Program-made: the position numbers and the translations under genes
Shown: in pieces, positions 42,002-50,975 of the stretch
Position numbering within the stretch: the stretch's first letter is position 1
How the letters are laid out: each line of letters opens with the position of its first letter
From: Butyricicoccus sp.
Lineage (GTDB): Bacteria > Bacillota > Clostridia > Oscillospirales > Butyricicoccaceae
DNA length: 64,000 bases
Direction: 5' to 3'
Assembly: GCA_020025755.1 (NCBI GenBank)
Contig: JAHHRO010000001.1
Coordinates: 42,902-106,901, forward strand
The notes under the pieces: generated by a model
Database searches by the model: none
Told to the model about the DNA's origin: nothing
The model's input: the letters and a program-made list of their open reading frames with translations, nothing else

Positions 42002-44439
42002 GTATGACCCCTCCTAAAAAATCGGCTGAAAATACCCTCTCCGCCGCCTGTCGATGCCGCGGATGATAAGTAAGGCGGCTGCAGATCGTACAGATATTCT
42101 CCGGCCTGATGCTCGGTGAAAAACGGTTCGGTATAATATTTTTCTATGATCTGATAACCTGTGGGCACGAACAGCACCACATCGAAGCATGCATGGTGCA
42201 GGAGTGCCAACAGAATACTGTCCTCCAGACTGCAAGAGGCTTCGCCCGTTGCAACGACCGCGATCTTGGGGATCGCCTGTGTGAAGTCTGCCTTTTGCAG
42301 GATCCGAACGATCTCCTTGGGCAGCTGCATGGCAACGGACAGGATCTTATATTCCATGCCCTGCGAGAACGTGCCGCGAATGAGACCGGAATCGAGCAGA
42401 AGCTGCACCTTATCCAGCAAAAAGTCCTGCACCTCCGGTCTCAGCAGACCATAGGGATAAGCCGGACTGTTTTTGAGTGCCTCACGCTGGAGCTTGCGGT
42501 TTTTGATGAACGCGACCGGATCGAGCCTTGTGTCCTCGGCAGGCTGCATATAGGGCAGCCGCGTGATGCAGATGGTGTCCTCCCCCATCATACGCTTGAC
42601 CTGACTCCAATACGCCCCCGTGTCGCGGTTTTTGATCCCGCTGACCTTGGCGGTCAGTACGGGTACCAGCACGGTATCATCAATGACCTCAAATCCCGGT
42701 CGGTATACGGCTTCCTTATCCCATAGGATGTAGATCTCCTCGCACATGGTTTGCAGGGAAACCGCGGAAGCCTTTTGATACTGGTGCGCACGATATAATC
42801 CGGAATCCTGATACAATGTTTCGGTAAGTTCCTGCTCGGCATGGTAAGCTGCCGTGCGATAGGATACCGCATCTGCCGAATCAGGGAAATGCGCGACATC
42901 CAGCGAATCGGGATACACGCGCTCGAAAAGCAGCCTATCCTTGAGGAAGCACTGCGCGCCCTGTTCGGGATAGATCTGCAACAGATCGATGGGCATCCGC
43001 GCCAGAAAGCGCAGGAACAACGCCTCGAACGCATTTTGGCAAACACCAAAATAAATGAGTACGGGCAGCTTGCCCACGCTGTATCCTTCAAACAGCTTCC
43101 GACAATAGCGGTTGAACCAGCACACGAGATAAACCCCTTTGTTCTTGATGCGCATGACCGGTTCGTTTTCCTGTTCGAGTTCATGGAGCAGTTCCACGAA
43201 TGCACGCCCTGCCGCTGCATCCAGCTTTTGGTTTGCCATAGGCTGGAGCATGGGGAGCAGAGCGGCGATGACCTGCGCCGATGTCTGGGCATTGGTTCGG
43301 GCAACGCGTGCGGTCTCCTCGGGCGTTGGGATGGGCAGTTCCTCCAAAACGGTCACATGCCGTCCGGCATCCTCCAGCTTTTTGCGCCAGAGGAACAGAT
43401 CCCTTGTATACGAAGATTTATCCTCTACCCCAAAGATCCGAACGAACATGGTGTAGATATAGTCTGCATGTTCGCCGCGTGCGGCTGGATCGGTGAGGGA
43501 ATCGGCAGGAAGATTGCCCGAAAGCCAAGTGTTCGGTGCAATGATCGGCGCATTGGGGAACAGCTCTGCCGCGGTCTTGGGTCTTTGCGGCGGCTGTACT
43601 GGCGGTTTGGGTGCAGGTCGAGCGGCTGGCGGATGTTGTGCCTGCGGCGTGGGCTGGCTGGGTCTCTGTGGCGGTGTCGCGGAAGCCGATGGCTGTACTG
43701 CCGGTCTCTGCGGCGGTGTCGTGGAAGCCGATGGCTGTGGTGCCGGTCTCTGCGGCATGGGCGGCCGATAGGTCTTGACCATCTGCTCCAGCGAAAAATC
43801 GGGTGGAAATGGCTGACTGCCTGCCCATGTACATAGCGCGGCATATTCATTCTTAGGGTCAAGCGTTTGATACTTGGCATCCCCCTTTGGCTCGATGAGC
43901 AGGATATCACAGCCTGCCCGCGCCAAAATACAAAACAACTGAAATTCATGGCTGCTGAGTTCGCCGTCATACAGGATGCGCGGCATGGGATCTTTCCCAA
44001 GCAGATGCAGGAGCTGCTCAAAACGATAGTACATCCAGCATAAAAACTTTGTGTATGCATTGCGCAGCATGTTGTCATTTTTCCCCTGTCTGCGCTGCTC
44101 CTCCAGCACATCGAAGATCGCCTGTGAAAGCTGGGTGCGCTGCAAATCGCTCAAACGGGGCAGCCATTTTTGCAGCTGGGCAGCAAAAAAAGCTGGATCA
44201 CAGGTAAATGCATCGTCCAAGACACGATGCAGATAATCCAGCTGATTTCCGTCTGGATTTTGCAGTTTTCCCGTGATACGCAGAGGCATTTGTGCCCGTT
44301 TCTGCATCGCCTGCTCCAAAAACTGCGCAAGTGCCGGACCATATCCGGCGACGCGGCAAAAGTAGCCGCCTGACGGCTGACGTGCGCTGAGCGGTTTCCA
44401 AAAATCTTCAAATCGTGTCATCTGTGGCTTTGCTTGCAT
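41998..44439 (-). CDS. YceG-family protein of the Ter operon (813 aa)
   Basis: Long cytosolic protein of the YceG_bac family, regular partner of TelA. N-terminal part (about 1-220) includes RILYDGELSSHEFQLFCILARAGCDILLIEPKGD. A Pro/Gln/Ala-rich linker with PQRPAxQPSAS repeats (about 235-305) follows. The main domain (about 310-800) has DVAHFPDSADAVSYRTAAYHAEQEL, ISGIKNRDTGAYW-like and YLYDLQPPYLSSA segments. Function unknown; speculated to process small molecules or peptides. The N-terminal module is also found, fused to a protease, at 48130. First gene of the yceG-telA-terD transcript. Confidence 0.85.
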   Translation of the reverse strand: MQAKPQMTRFEDFWKPLSARQPSGGYFCRVAGYGPALAQFLEQAMQKRAQMPLRITGKLQNPDGNQLDYLHRVLDDAFTCDPAFFAAQLQKWLPRLSDLQRTQLSQAIFDVLEEQRRQGKNDNMLRNAYTKFLCWMYYRFEQLLHLLGKDPMPRILYDGELSSHEFQLFCILARAGCDILLIEPKGDAKYQTLDPKNEYAALCTWAGSQPFPPDFSLEQMVKTYRPPMPQRPAPQPSASTTPPQRPAVQPSASATPPQRPSQPTPQAQHPPAARPAPKPPVQPPQRPKTAAELFPNAPIIAPNTWLSGNLPADSLTDPAARGEHADYIYTMFVRIFGVEDKSSYTRDLFLWRKKLEDAGRHVTVLEELPIPTPEETARVARTNAQTSAQVIAALLPMLQPMANQKLDAAAGRAFVELLHELEQENEPVMRIKNKGVYLVCWFNRYCRKLFEGYSVGKLPVLIYFGVCQNAFEALFLRFLARMPIDLLQIYPEQGAQCFLKDRLLFERVYPDSLDVAHFPDSADAVSYRTAAYHAEQELTETLYQDSGLYRAHQYQKASAVSLQTMCEEIYILWDKEAVYRPGFEVIDDTVLVPVLTAKVSGIKNRDTGAYWSQVKRMMGEDTICITRLPYMQPAEDTRLDPVAFIKNRKLQREALKNSPAYPYGLLRPEVQDFLLDKVQLLLDSGLIRGTFSQGMEYKILSVAMQLPKEIVRILQKADFTQAIPKIAVVATGEASCSLEDSILLALLHHACFDVVLFVPTGYQIIEKYYTEPFFTEHQAGEYLYDLQPPYLSSAASTGGGEGIFSRFFRRGHT

Positions 44440-44470
44440 GATCCCTACACCCTGACCCTACCTGAAATGC

Positions 44471-44537
44471 TTTGACTTTCGTCAAGTAACGTGTCAAATG
44501 ATATTATCACTTTACCATTTTTATCATGATTTTTCAA
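44471..44537 (-). promoter_or_regulatory. Promoter of the yceG-telA-terD operon with downstream dyad
   Basis: Minus strand TTGAAA (44532-44537), 17 nt, TAAAGT (44509-44514). Just downstream, TTGAC-N4-GTCAA (44471-44484) is a perfect 14-bp dyad that could be an operator. A TGACAAA/TTTGTCA hairpin at 44577-44593 may end the StiP transcript. Confidence 0.55.
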
Positions 44538-44590
44538 TAGATATCCAATTTCAAATGTTTACAATTTGTAAATATTTGACAAATAGTTTG

Positions 44591-45640
44591 TCATACATCA
44601 CGAAGCTGGCGGATGATGCCGCAAGCCTTGTAGTTTTTGAGCGGATACGGCTCGACCTGCACCCCTTTTTCCTGTGCGAGCTGATACAGGTGGCGCAGTG
44701 CCATGTCGTCCTGTACATCCTCACGCACGAGGATCTTCCACGGCAGGCGGCGGAGCAGAACGCGTGTGGCTTCTCCAATGCCCGGCTTGACTAGATTGAT
44801 GTCCGAAATTCCGAAGTGCTGTGCGATCTGCTGGGTCTCCTCCAAGCCGCTGTGGTCGAGGGTCACAGTGGGCAGGGATGGCGCACTGGCAAAGCGTGCC
44901 GCCACGGTATCAAGGAATTCATAGGAGCGATCGTCTGCACGCAGTTCGCCGTAATACGCCGCCCCATGAAAATCGTTTTCCCCGATGAGGTCCGCACGCA
45001 GGAAAGTGCGGCTGACCAGCCCTGATACGGTACAGTTAAGGCAGGAGCTTGGAATGAGGAAATCCTCATGCGTGCCGCACAGAGCGGTAAGCCCTGCCGG
45101 ATCGGACAATACCGCAAGTTCTGCGCTGACGCCCTGATAGGCGGCAAGTTCACGGCGCAGCTCGGTCAGGATCGCACCCTTGCCGATCCAGCCATCTATG
45201 AACTGCAACTCCTCTGGCGCATACTGCTCTAGCAGATAGTTCATGGCGTTGTGGTCGATGCCCCGTCCGCGAATGATGGAAATACCATAATGCGGCGCAT
45301 CGATGCCATAGCGTTCCCTGAGATACCATTTGAGCAGGATACCGATGGGTACGCCTGCACGCGCAAGCGATACCAGAACCACCCGCTCGCCCTTGGCTGC
45401 ATAGATGCGTTCAGCGCACTGGCGCACAGCGGCGGCGGTGCGATCGGTCTCGTTCTCGAGTGCCTGCTTGTACGCCTCGAGATATTTTTCACTTGGCACA
45501 TATTCCTGCGGCAGCATTTCGCAATAGGATCTGCCCATCTGGATCTGTACTTCTCGCTCCTTGGTAGACATCGGCTCTACCAGTCCTGTGATATCCTTGA
45601 GGAGCAGGGTGACGTCTTCCGGCCGATAACTGCTGTTCAT
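44591..45640 (-). CDS. StiP-family protein (Ter-associated putative cysteine protease/PRTase-like)
   Basis: 349 aa. Start at 45640 (GGAGG 5 nt upstream). Characteristic stretches: SSYRPEDVTLLLKDITGLVEP (about 3-23), RSYCEMLPQEY, VLVSLARAGVPIGILLKWYL (about 90-109), HYGISIIRGRGIDHNAM and QFIDGWIGKGAI. The family name comes from StiP, annotated as a cysteine protease, but the fold also recalls phosphoribosyltransferases; I cannot assign a catalytic Cys. Third gene of the CitE-PRTase-StiP set, overlapping the PRTase stop by ATGA. Confidence 0.85.
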   Translation of the reverse strand: MNSSYRPEDVTLLLKDITGLVEPMSTKEREVQIQMGRSYCEMLPQEYVPSEKYLEAYKQALENETDRTAAAVRQCAERIYAAKGERVVLVSLARAGVPIGILLKWYLRERYGIDAPHYGISIIRGRGIDHNAMNYLLEQYAPEELQFIDGWIGKGAILTELRRELAAYQGVSAELAVLSDPAGLTALCGTHEDFLIPSSCLNCTVSGLVSRTFLRADLIGENDFHGAAYYGELRADDRSYEFLDTVAARFASAPSLPTVTLDHSGLEETQQIAQHFGISDINLVKPGIGEATRVLLRRLPWKILVREDVQDDMALRHLYQLAQEKGVQVEPYPLKNYKACGIIRQLRDV

Positions 45641-46923
45641 ATAGACCTCCAATATTCCGACTTCCAATCAAACAGAGTGATTTTCGTATTTCCAGCCATC
45701 TTTAGTGCCGCAAGCAGGCTGGAAAATCCCTGTTTTTCCGGCTCAGGGGCATCGGTCACGATGCACACATAGTCATACGCCTGCAAGTCGTAGACATAGG
45801 TCGTGCGTTTTGCATCATAGAGACTTTGCAGGGTATACCGGCTGTGCAGGGGATACTCCGGTTCTGTGCTTGGCTGAATGGGACTGCGCGTCGTGGCATG
45901 AAAACGTACCGTATGCCCCTGCTGTTCGAGCATACGTCCGGCGCACAGACCGGCATACATACATTCTTCCGTACCCAGCACCAGCACACGCGCAGCATCC
46001 TGCGGCACGCGGTCACATACCGCCCGTGCCAGCGCGGTGCAGGCATCGGCATAGGCATCCGCACGCCATGCACAGGAACGGATATTGGGCATACCGAGCA
46101 GCCGGACATGCTCTGCCGTCTGCATATCGGCTTGCTGCACCGGATATTTCTCGCCGTCACAGCGATATTGTCCCAATGTGCGCTCCATTGCCGCGTTGTC
46201 GGTATGGAGCAGATAGCGCGTCCAGATCCCCTGTGCATCATACCGCTGTTTGGATTCTTCTGTCATACCGTTGAGGATAGACGCGACACCAAAGGTCACG
46301 CCCTCAACGGCATACGCCGCTTTGAGCACTTCGATCAGGTGCAGGATGGTGTTTCCGGTCGTGACCTCATCCTCTGCAAATACCACATGCTTTGCCCATT
46401 TGAGGGCAGGTCCCAAGCCGTCCCGTGTAATGTACTGTTCGGTCGCATGGCTGTGCGTTTCCGAAAAACACAAATATTTTTCCGCGGCGGTTTTCGGCGC
46501 AGCGTTTCCGCTTTCGCTCTCCTCGTCTAACCGAGCCTGACCTATGCTATCCTTTCCTTCCCTTTCCTCTACTGGGTTAACCAATGATTGACCATTGGTT
46601 AACCACTCCAACTTCTCCGCGCTGAGACAGGGCTTTTCACAGGTGACTTCCCGCGTGGTCTGCATAAGGACAGCATTGGGGAGTTTTGCCGCGATCGCCG
46701 CACCGATGGCGGTTGCAGTCTCCGCAAAGGCGATCACAAGCACAGGATCTTCTCTGCCAAGCTGTGCTTCGACCTGCTGTGCCAGCGCATCAAATACGGA
46801 CAATGCCACAGACGGGCTGACCGGTACATGCTTCCCCTGTGATGGGTTTACAAGCAGATAGGGTCTTTTGGTGTTGTTTTCGCGCACAGCCGTGCGCACC
46901 AGCTGCTGCCGTTCCAGTTTCAT
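45637..46923 (-). CDS. Phosphoribosyltransferase with C-terminal TRSP domain
   Basis: 428 aa. Contains the PRPP-binding motif KHVVFAEDEVTTGNTILH (about 177-194) of type I PRTases, and an early LVIAFAETATAIGAAIA loop. The C-terminal TRSP domain includes VLVLGTEECMYAGLCAGRMLE and FHATTRSPIQPS. In Ter operons this enzyme is proposed to build a nucleoside-like small molecule together with the CitE-like aldolase and HAD hydrolase; the product is unknown. Start 46923 overlaps the aldolase stop (ATGA). Confidence 0.9.
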   Translation of the reverse strand: MKLERQQLVRTAVRENNTKRPYLLVNPSQGKHVPVSPSVALSVFDALAQQVEAQLGREDPVLVIAFAETATAIGAAIAAKLPNAVLMQTTREVTCEKPCLSAEKLEWLTNGQSLVNPVEEREGKDSIGQARLDEESESGNAAPKTAAEKYLCFSETHSHATEQYITRDGLGPALKWAKHVVFAEDEVTTGNTILHLIEVLKAAYAVEGVTFGVASILNGMTEESKQRYDAQGIWTRYLLHTDNAAMERTLGQYRCDGEKYPVQQADMQTAEHVRLLGMPNIRSCAWRADAYADACTALARAVCDRVPQDAARVLVLGTEECMYAGLCAGRMLEQQGHTVRFHATTRSPIQPSTEPEYPLHSRYTLQSLYDAKRTTYVYDLQAYDYVCIVTDAPEPEKQGFSSLLAALKMAGNTKITLFDWKSEYWRSI

Positions 46924-47882
46924 TTCTGCACCCCATAGATCTCTGCAAGTGTGCAGATCTTGTGTGCCCACTTGGTATGTGTCTTGTATTCGTTCATGCG
47001 TCCGCCCTCCGCGCTATTGGATACCAGAAACTCCTTGTTCTGTTCCATGCCGAGAATGGCGTGTGCATCTGCATAGTCCTCGCGTGAAACGCGAAGCACC
47101 TCATTGACGACGGAAATCTGGTTGGGGTGAATGACGGTTTTCCCGATGAAGCCGCCCAGCAGTCCCATGCGCGTTTCGCGCAGCATCCCCTCACGCCATG
47201 CGCCGTCCGGATCATCGAAGTATTCCCAAACGGGGCCTGATACCACATAATCACGGGAGAAATATGCAAGGATATCGCTTAAAATGCGATCCACGCACCG
47301 GATATCATGAATGGTTTCGGTCACGCGGCGGCGCAGCCCGAAAATGCTGCAAAAATCATTGCCGCCCACGCGCACATTTAAAATACAATCCTTGTCTGCA
47401 TCCAAAAGCTGTTTCATTTTTCTGAGACAGACCTGTCTGGTATCCGGTTCCGCGAGGTCATGGCTTTCCATGATGGGCATGAGATAGACCGGCGTGCCGC
47501 TTGCTGCCCGAATCTTTTTGACCTCTGACAAATATACTGGAATATTGTCCGGCGTACATTTGGGCGCAATGAAGCCGGTCAGCACAGTGCGTCCCTGTCC
47601 AAGCTGTGCATAGAGACGCCCGATCTGTGCAGGCTCTCGCACCCGAATGAAGATGAGGGGGCAATAGAAATCGGTTTTTTCCTGTGCGATCCGGTTCAAA
47701 ATATGTACGACATTGCGTTCCGCCTCCGGAACTGCCTGATCGCTGATGCTGTCCTCCAGACATAGGGCAAGGGAATACGGGGTATCAAAGCGTCCTGCAA
47801 TGACACTTTCCGCAACATGTGCATGATTGGCAGGCGTATAGAGCAGTGCCCCGACCTCGTAAGGGGAAATCCATTGTGACAT
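46920..47882 (-). CDS. HpcH/HpaI aldolase/citrate-lyase-beta-like protein
   Basis: 320 aa TIM-barrel C-C lyase of the CitE-like group. Motifs: ALCLEDSISDQAVPEAE (Mg/substrate Glu-Asp, about 38-54), PLIFIRVREPAQI (Arg), MPIMESHDLAE (Glu), VRVGGNDFCSIFGLRR and HPNQISVVNEV. Start at 47882 gives MSQWISPYEVGALLYTPANH with a GAAGG box; earlier in-frame codons overlap the promoter area. First gene of a minus-strand operon (aldolase, PRTase-TRSP, StiP), typical of the biosynthetic half of Ter systems. Confidence 0.9.
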   Translation of the reverse strand: MSQWISPYEVGALLYTPANHAHVAESVIAGRFDTPYSLALCLEDSISDQAVPEAERNVVHILNRIAQEKTDFYCPLIFIRVREPAQIGRLYAQLGQGRTVLTGFIAPKCTPDNIPVYLSEVKKIRAASGTPVYLMPIMESHDLAEPDTRQVCLRKMKQLLDADKDCILNVRVGGNDFCSIFGLRRRVTETIHDIRCVDRILSDILAYFSRDYVVSGPVWEYFDDPDGAWREGMLRETRMGLLGGFIGKTVIHPNQISVVNEVLRVSREDYADAHAILGMEQNKEFLVSNSAEGGRMNEYKTHTKWAHKICTLAEIYGVQK

Positions 47883-47997
47883 ATCTAGGTGCCTTCTTTC
47901 TTGCGTCTTTAAATACACAGATCTCTCTATGGGATCCCCAAAAATCGTGATGCAATGCTTTTGATCATGTATCATGGGGAATATGCGCTTTTGGTTT

Positions 47998-48027
47998 ATC
48001 ATATCACAGGTTTCGTTTCCTTGGCAA
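47998..48027 (-). promoter_or_regulatory. Promoter of the aldolase-PRTase-StiP operon
   Basis: Minus strand TTGCCA (48022-48027), 18 nt, TATGAT (47998-48003). On the plus strand a TACAAT (48093-48098) probably serves the divergent protease gene. Confidence 0.6.
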
Positions 48028-48129
48028 ATTGAAGTTTTCAGGATCTCCGTCATTTTTCTTCCTTCCCTCTACCACAGTCCGCCATTATATGCTACAATAA
48101 TCACAACAATCACCAGCGAGGGCAGGTTT

Positions 48130-49539
48130 ATGACATTGTTTTCTATCCGTCTGAACCCCATGCAGCTTTCTCATCTTGGGGCATTTCTGAATATCCATGG
48201 ACGTATGCACAACAACCAAAAGGATCTCTACTTTCTAGAGTGGCTGGGGCTTCCGGAATCCGCCGAGACCCTGAAGCAGACCCTTTCCGCGGCGATCCAG
48301 CGGCAAAAGGTCTGCTGTCTGGGCGCGCATCTGCTGCCGGCGGCTGAGCAAGCCGCAGGCTATGCTGCCGCGGCACAGGCGTTTTTGCAGGGCAGCACAC
48401 AGCTTCCGCATCTTTCGGATGTGCTTTCCACGGAGCAGCTTTGCTTTGCCTTGCAGCATACCAAAAGCACCCTGCCGCCGTCTGCTGTCCGTCCCGATGT
48501 GTTTGCGCGGCTGCTTTGCACACTGGATGCCGTCCTGCCGCAGCTTTTTGCGGCGCAGACAGCGGACGCGCCAAAATGCATCTGGCTGGGCGAACCTGAT
48601 AGAGATGCACAGCTTCTGCTTGCCACCCTGCCCTATCTGGGCTGTGACATTGCCGTCGTGCGCCCTGTGGGCACACAGCCGCTGTTTGCGGAAGCCGCCG
48701 TGCATCAGGGTATGGCAGATGCCGCCTTTTCTGCGCAGGCGTTCCTCTCCGACCTTGTGCCGCAAACCGCCGCACCATGCACGGCGGCTGCCCCCTCTGC
48801 GCGTCCTGCCCTGAAGCTGCCGCCCCATCCGCGCCGCACGCCATCGCCTGCACCGCGTTCCGCCTCCCCTGCGCCGCCGATCCCTCCTGCCGCGCCCAAG
48901 CCGCGCGTTTCCATCCAGCGTCCTGCGGCTTCCCCCTCTGCCGGACAGACCGCCGCGCGTGCGCCGCTGGACTATGAAACGCTTGCCGGCTTTTCCACCT
49001 CGGTCGTCATGATCGATGTATTGGACGATTTTGGCGAGGTACAGTCCTCCGGTTCGGGCGTTGTGCTTGCAGCCGGCGGTATCATCATGACCAACTTTCA
49101 TGTCGTAGGACGCGGCAGCCGATATGCTGTACATTTAGAGAACAGCGACGCTGTATTTGAAACCGATCAGCTTTTGAAATATCATCCAGATTTTGACCTT
49201 GCCCTGCTCCGTCTCCCCGGCTGCAATGTGCCGCCCATCCCACTCTATCAGGGCGCAGCACTTGTGCGTGGTCAGTCCGTGTTTGCCATCGGCAGCCCCC
49301 TTGGACTGTTCAACTCGGTTTCGGACGGCATCATTTCCGGCTTTCGCGAAATCGAGCATAAAAAAATGATCCAGTTCACCGCTCCCACCTCACCGGGCAG
49401 CTCGGGCGGCGCATTGCTGGACCGCTATGGCAATTTGATCGGCATTGTGACCTCCGGCTTCCGCGATGCACAGAACATCAACCTTGCCGTTTCTTATGAG
49501 GTCATCAGACAGTTTGCACGCGGATTTCTATCCGAATAA
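48130..49539 (+). CDS. YceG-like N-terminal module fused to a trypsin-like serine protease
   Basis: 469 aa, no signal peptide, so cytosolic. Residues about 1-210 resemble the N-terminal module of the Ter-operon YceG protein: CIWLGEPDRDAQLLLATLPYLGCDIAVVRPVGT matches ILYDGELSSHEFQLFCILARAGCDILLIEPKGD in order and spacing. A Pro/Ala-rich linker follows (about 225-285). The HtrA-like S1C domain (about 290-469) has catalytic His324 (TNFHVVG), Asp356 (DFDLALLRL) and Ser425 (SPGSSGGAL). No PDZ domain. It may cleave a partner when stress is sensed; that is inference. RBS GAGGG. Confidence 0.85.
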   Translation: MTLFSIRLNPMQLSHLGAFLNIHGRMHNNQKDLYFLEWLGLPESAETLKQTLSAAIQRQKVCCLGAHLLPAAEQAAGYAAAAQAFLQGSTQLPHLSDVLSTEQLCFALQHTKSTLPPSAVRPDVFARLLCTLDAVLPQLFAAQTADAPKCIWLGEPDRDAQLLLATLPYLGCDIAVVRPVGTQPLFAEAAVHQGMADAAFSAQAFLSDLVPQTAAPCTAAAPSARPALKLPPHPRRTPSPAPRSASPAPPIPPAAPKPRVSIQRPAASPSAGQTAARAPLDYETLAGFSTSVVMIDVLDDFGEVQSSGSGVVLAAGGIIMTNFHVVGRGSRYAVHLENSDAVFETDQLLKYHPDFDLALLRLPGCNVPPIPLYQGAALVRGQSVFAIGSPLGLFNSVSDGIISGFREIEHKKMIQFTAPTSPGSSGGALLDRYGNLIGIVTSGFRDAQNINLAVSYEVIRQFARGFLSE

Positions 49540-49563
49540 TGTGATACAAAGGAGAATTTACTT

Positions 49564-50376
49564 ATGCGAAAGGCAATCGGGACCCGTGAAAATATTCGTA
49601 TTTTAGAGGAATTTGAGAGCGGCGGTCTGCGCGTTGAGGTGCTGGAGTACGAAAAGCTGTGCGGCCTGACCAGCCCCCACATGGCAGAGGACGTCTATTT
49701 TATGGAAAAGCAGCACATCCGCGCCCGTCAGATCGCGCTGTACCTCAACAACGAGAAAGTGACCATCGAGCGCGGCGCAATGAGCTATTTTCAGGGCAAT
49801 ATTCAAATGGTCAGCGGCGTTACGATGGGCAATGCGATCGGGCGTATGTTCCGCGGCGCGGTGACAGGCGAGCAGATGGCACAGCCGGAATACACTGGAA
49901 CCGGCTTGCTGGTGCTGGAGCCTTCTTTCCGGCACTTCCTCGTGCTGGAGCTTGCCCCAAATGAGCGCATCACCATTGATGACGGTATGTTCTACTGCGC
50001 ACAGGGCAGCGTGAGCGTCCGTGCCGTTGCCCAGCGCACGCTTTCTTCCGCGGCACTCGGCGGCGAAAGCCTGTTCCAGACCGAGCTTTGCGGCCCTGGT
50101 ATCATTATTCTGGAATCCGCTGTGCCCATGAGCGAAATCGATGTTATCGAACTCAATAATGATGTGCTCAAGGTCGATGGCAACTTTGCGATCCTGCGTT
50201 CCTCCAATCTGGATTTCACCGTAGAGCGCAGTGCCAAGACGCTGGTTGGGTCAGCGGTCAGCGGCGAGGGACTTGTCAATGTCTACCGCGGCACAGGCTC
50301 GGTCTGGCTCGCCCCCACGCTCAAGATCTATCAGTCCATGCATACACCCGTCATCTCGTCAAGTTCAAATTCTTAA
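49564..50376 (+). CDS. AIM24-family protein
   Basis: 270 aa beta-rich protein (Pfam AIM24, related to tryptophan RNA-binding attenuator-like folds). VEVLEYEKLCGLTSPHMAEDVYFMEKQ (about 25-51), RGAMSYFQGNIQMVSGV, GTGLLVLEPSFRHFLVLELAPNE and ESLFQTELCGPGIIILESAVP are diagnostic. No known enzymatic activity. 24 nt after the protease gene with RBS AAGGAGA, so one operon. AIM24 proteins are seen beside Ter systems, supporting a shared stress role. Confidence 0.88.
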   Translation: MRKAIGTRENIRILEEFESGGLRVEVLEYEKLCGLTSPHMAEDVYFMEKQHIRARQIALYLNNEKVTIERGAMSYFQGNIQMVSGVTMGNAIGRMFRGAVTGEQMAQPEYTGTGLLVLEPSFRHFLVLELAPNERITIDDGMFYCAQGSVSVRAVAQRTLSSAALGGESLFQTELCGPGIIILESAVPMSEIDVIELNNDVLKVDGNFAILRSSNLDFTVERSAKTLVGSAVSGEGLVNVYRGTGSVWLAPTLKIYQSMHTPVISSSSNS

Positions 50377-50395
50377 TTTTTATGCACAAAGACTC

Positions 50396-50426
50396 ACAGA
50401 CCGCATTTCTTTGCGGTCTGTTTTTT
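50396..50426 (+). terminator. Terminator of the protease-AIM24 operon
   Basis: CAGACCGCA/TGCGGTCTG stem followed by T6. Confidence 0.94.
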
Positions 50427-50524
50427 ATTCTCTATTTTATAGTTCAAATTCCCGATCCTGTGCCGCCCTGCCGCTGCCCCTTACCCAGTCCAACACCGCG
50501 TATTTTTACGCTTTGATCCCTCTC

Positions 50525-50552
50525 TTGACTTCTCCCCTCAATCTGCTATACT
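50525..50552 (+). promoter_or_regulatory. Promoter of the PadR operon
   Basis: TTGACT (50525-50530), 16 nt, TATACT (50547-50552). Confidence 0.65.
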
Positions 50553-50603
50553 ATCTCCCATAGAATCCAGATCATTTTGAAAAAAGGAGGTGGCATCTTC
50601 TCA

Positions 50604-50975
50604 ATGGCAAAGGAAAACGCGCGAAGTGTCAATACATTTGAAGAAAACATGAAAAAGGCGTTCACCGAGCTGCTTGTCCTGCATATCCTTTCCGAACGGG
50701 ATTTTTACATCGCAGAGCTGTCCGAGGCGATCGCGGAACGGAGCAATGGCGTGATCGCGATCAACCGCCCGTATGCCGTTATCATGCGCTTACTGGAATC
50801 CTCCCCACCCTATCTCACAGAAATCAAGCGCAGAGAAAATGCTGAGTCGCGCATACGACAGTATTATTCGATCACAGAGCAGGGCAGGGAATATCTTGCG
50901 GAACTGCTCGCGTCCTACCACAAATATATGCCTGCGATTCATGCTATTTTGACCTCAGGAGGGAACACCGTATGA
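50604..50975 (+). CDS. PadR-family transcriptional regulator
   Basis: 123 aa. Winged helix of PadR type: AFTELLVLHILSERDFYIAELSEAIAERS (about 17-45), NRPYAVIMRLLESSPPYLTEIKRRENAES and RQYYSITEQGREYLAEL (about 88-104). The start at 50604 is preceded by AAAGGAGG at about 12 nt. Stop overlaps the downstream membrane-protein start (ATGA). PadR plus DUF1700-type membrane partners is a common clostridial arrangement; the ligand is unknown. Confidence 0.88.
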   Translation: MAKENARSVNTFEENMKKAFTELLVLHILSERDFYIAELSEAIAERSNGVIAINRPYAVIMRLLESSPPYLTEIKRRENAESRIRQYYSITEQGREYLAELLASYHKYMPAIHAILTSGGNTV

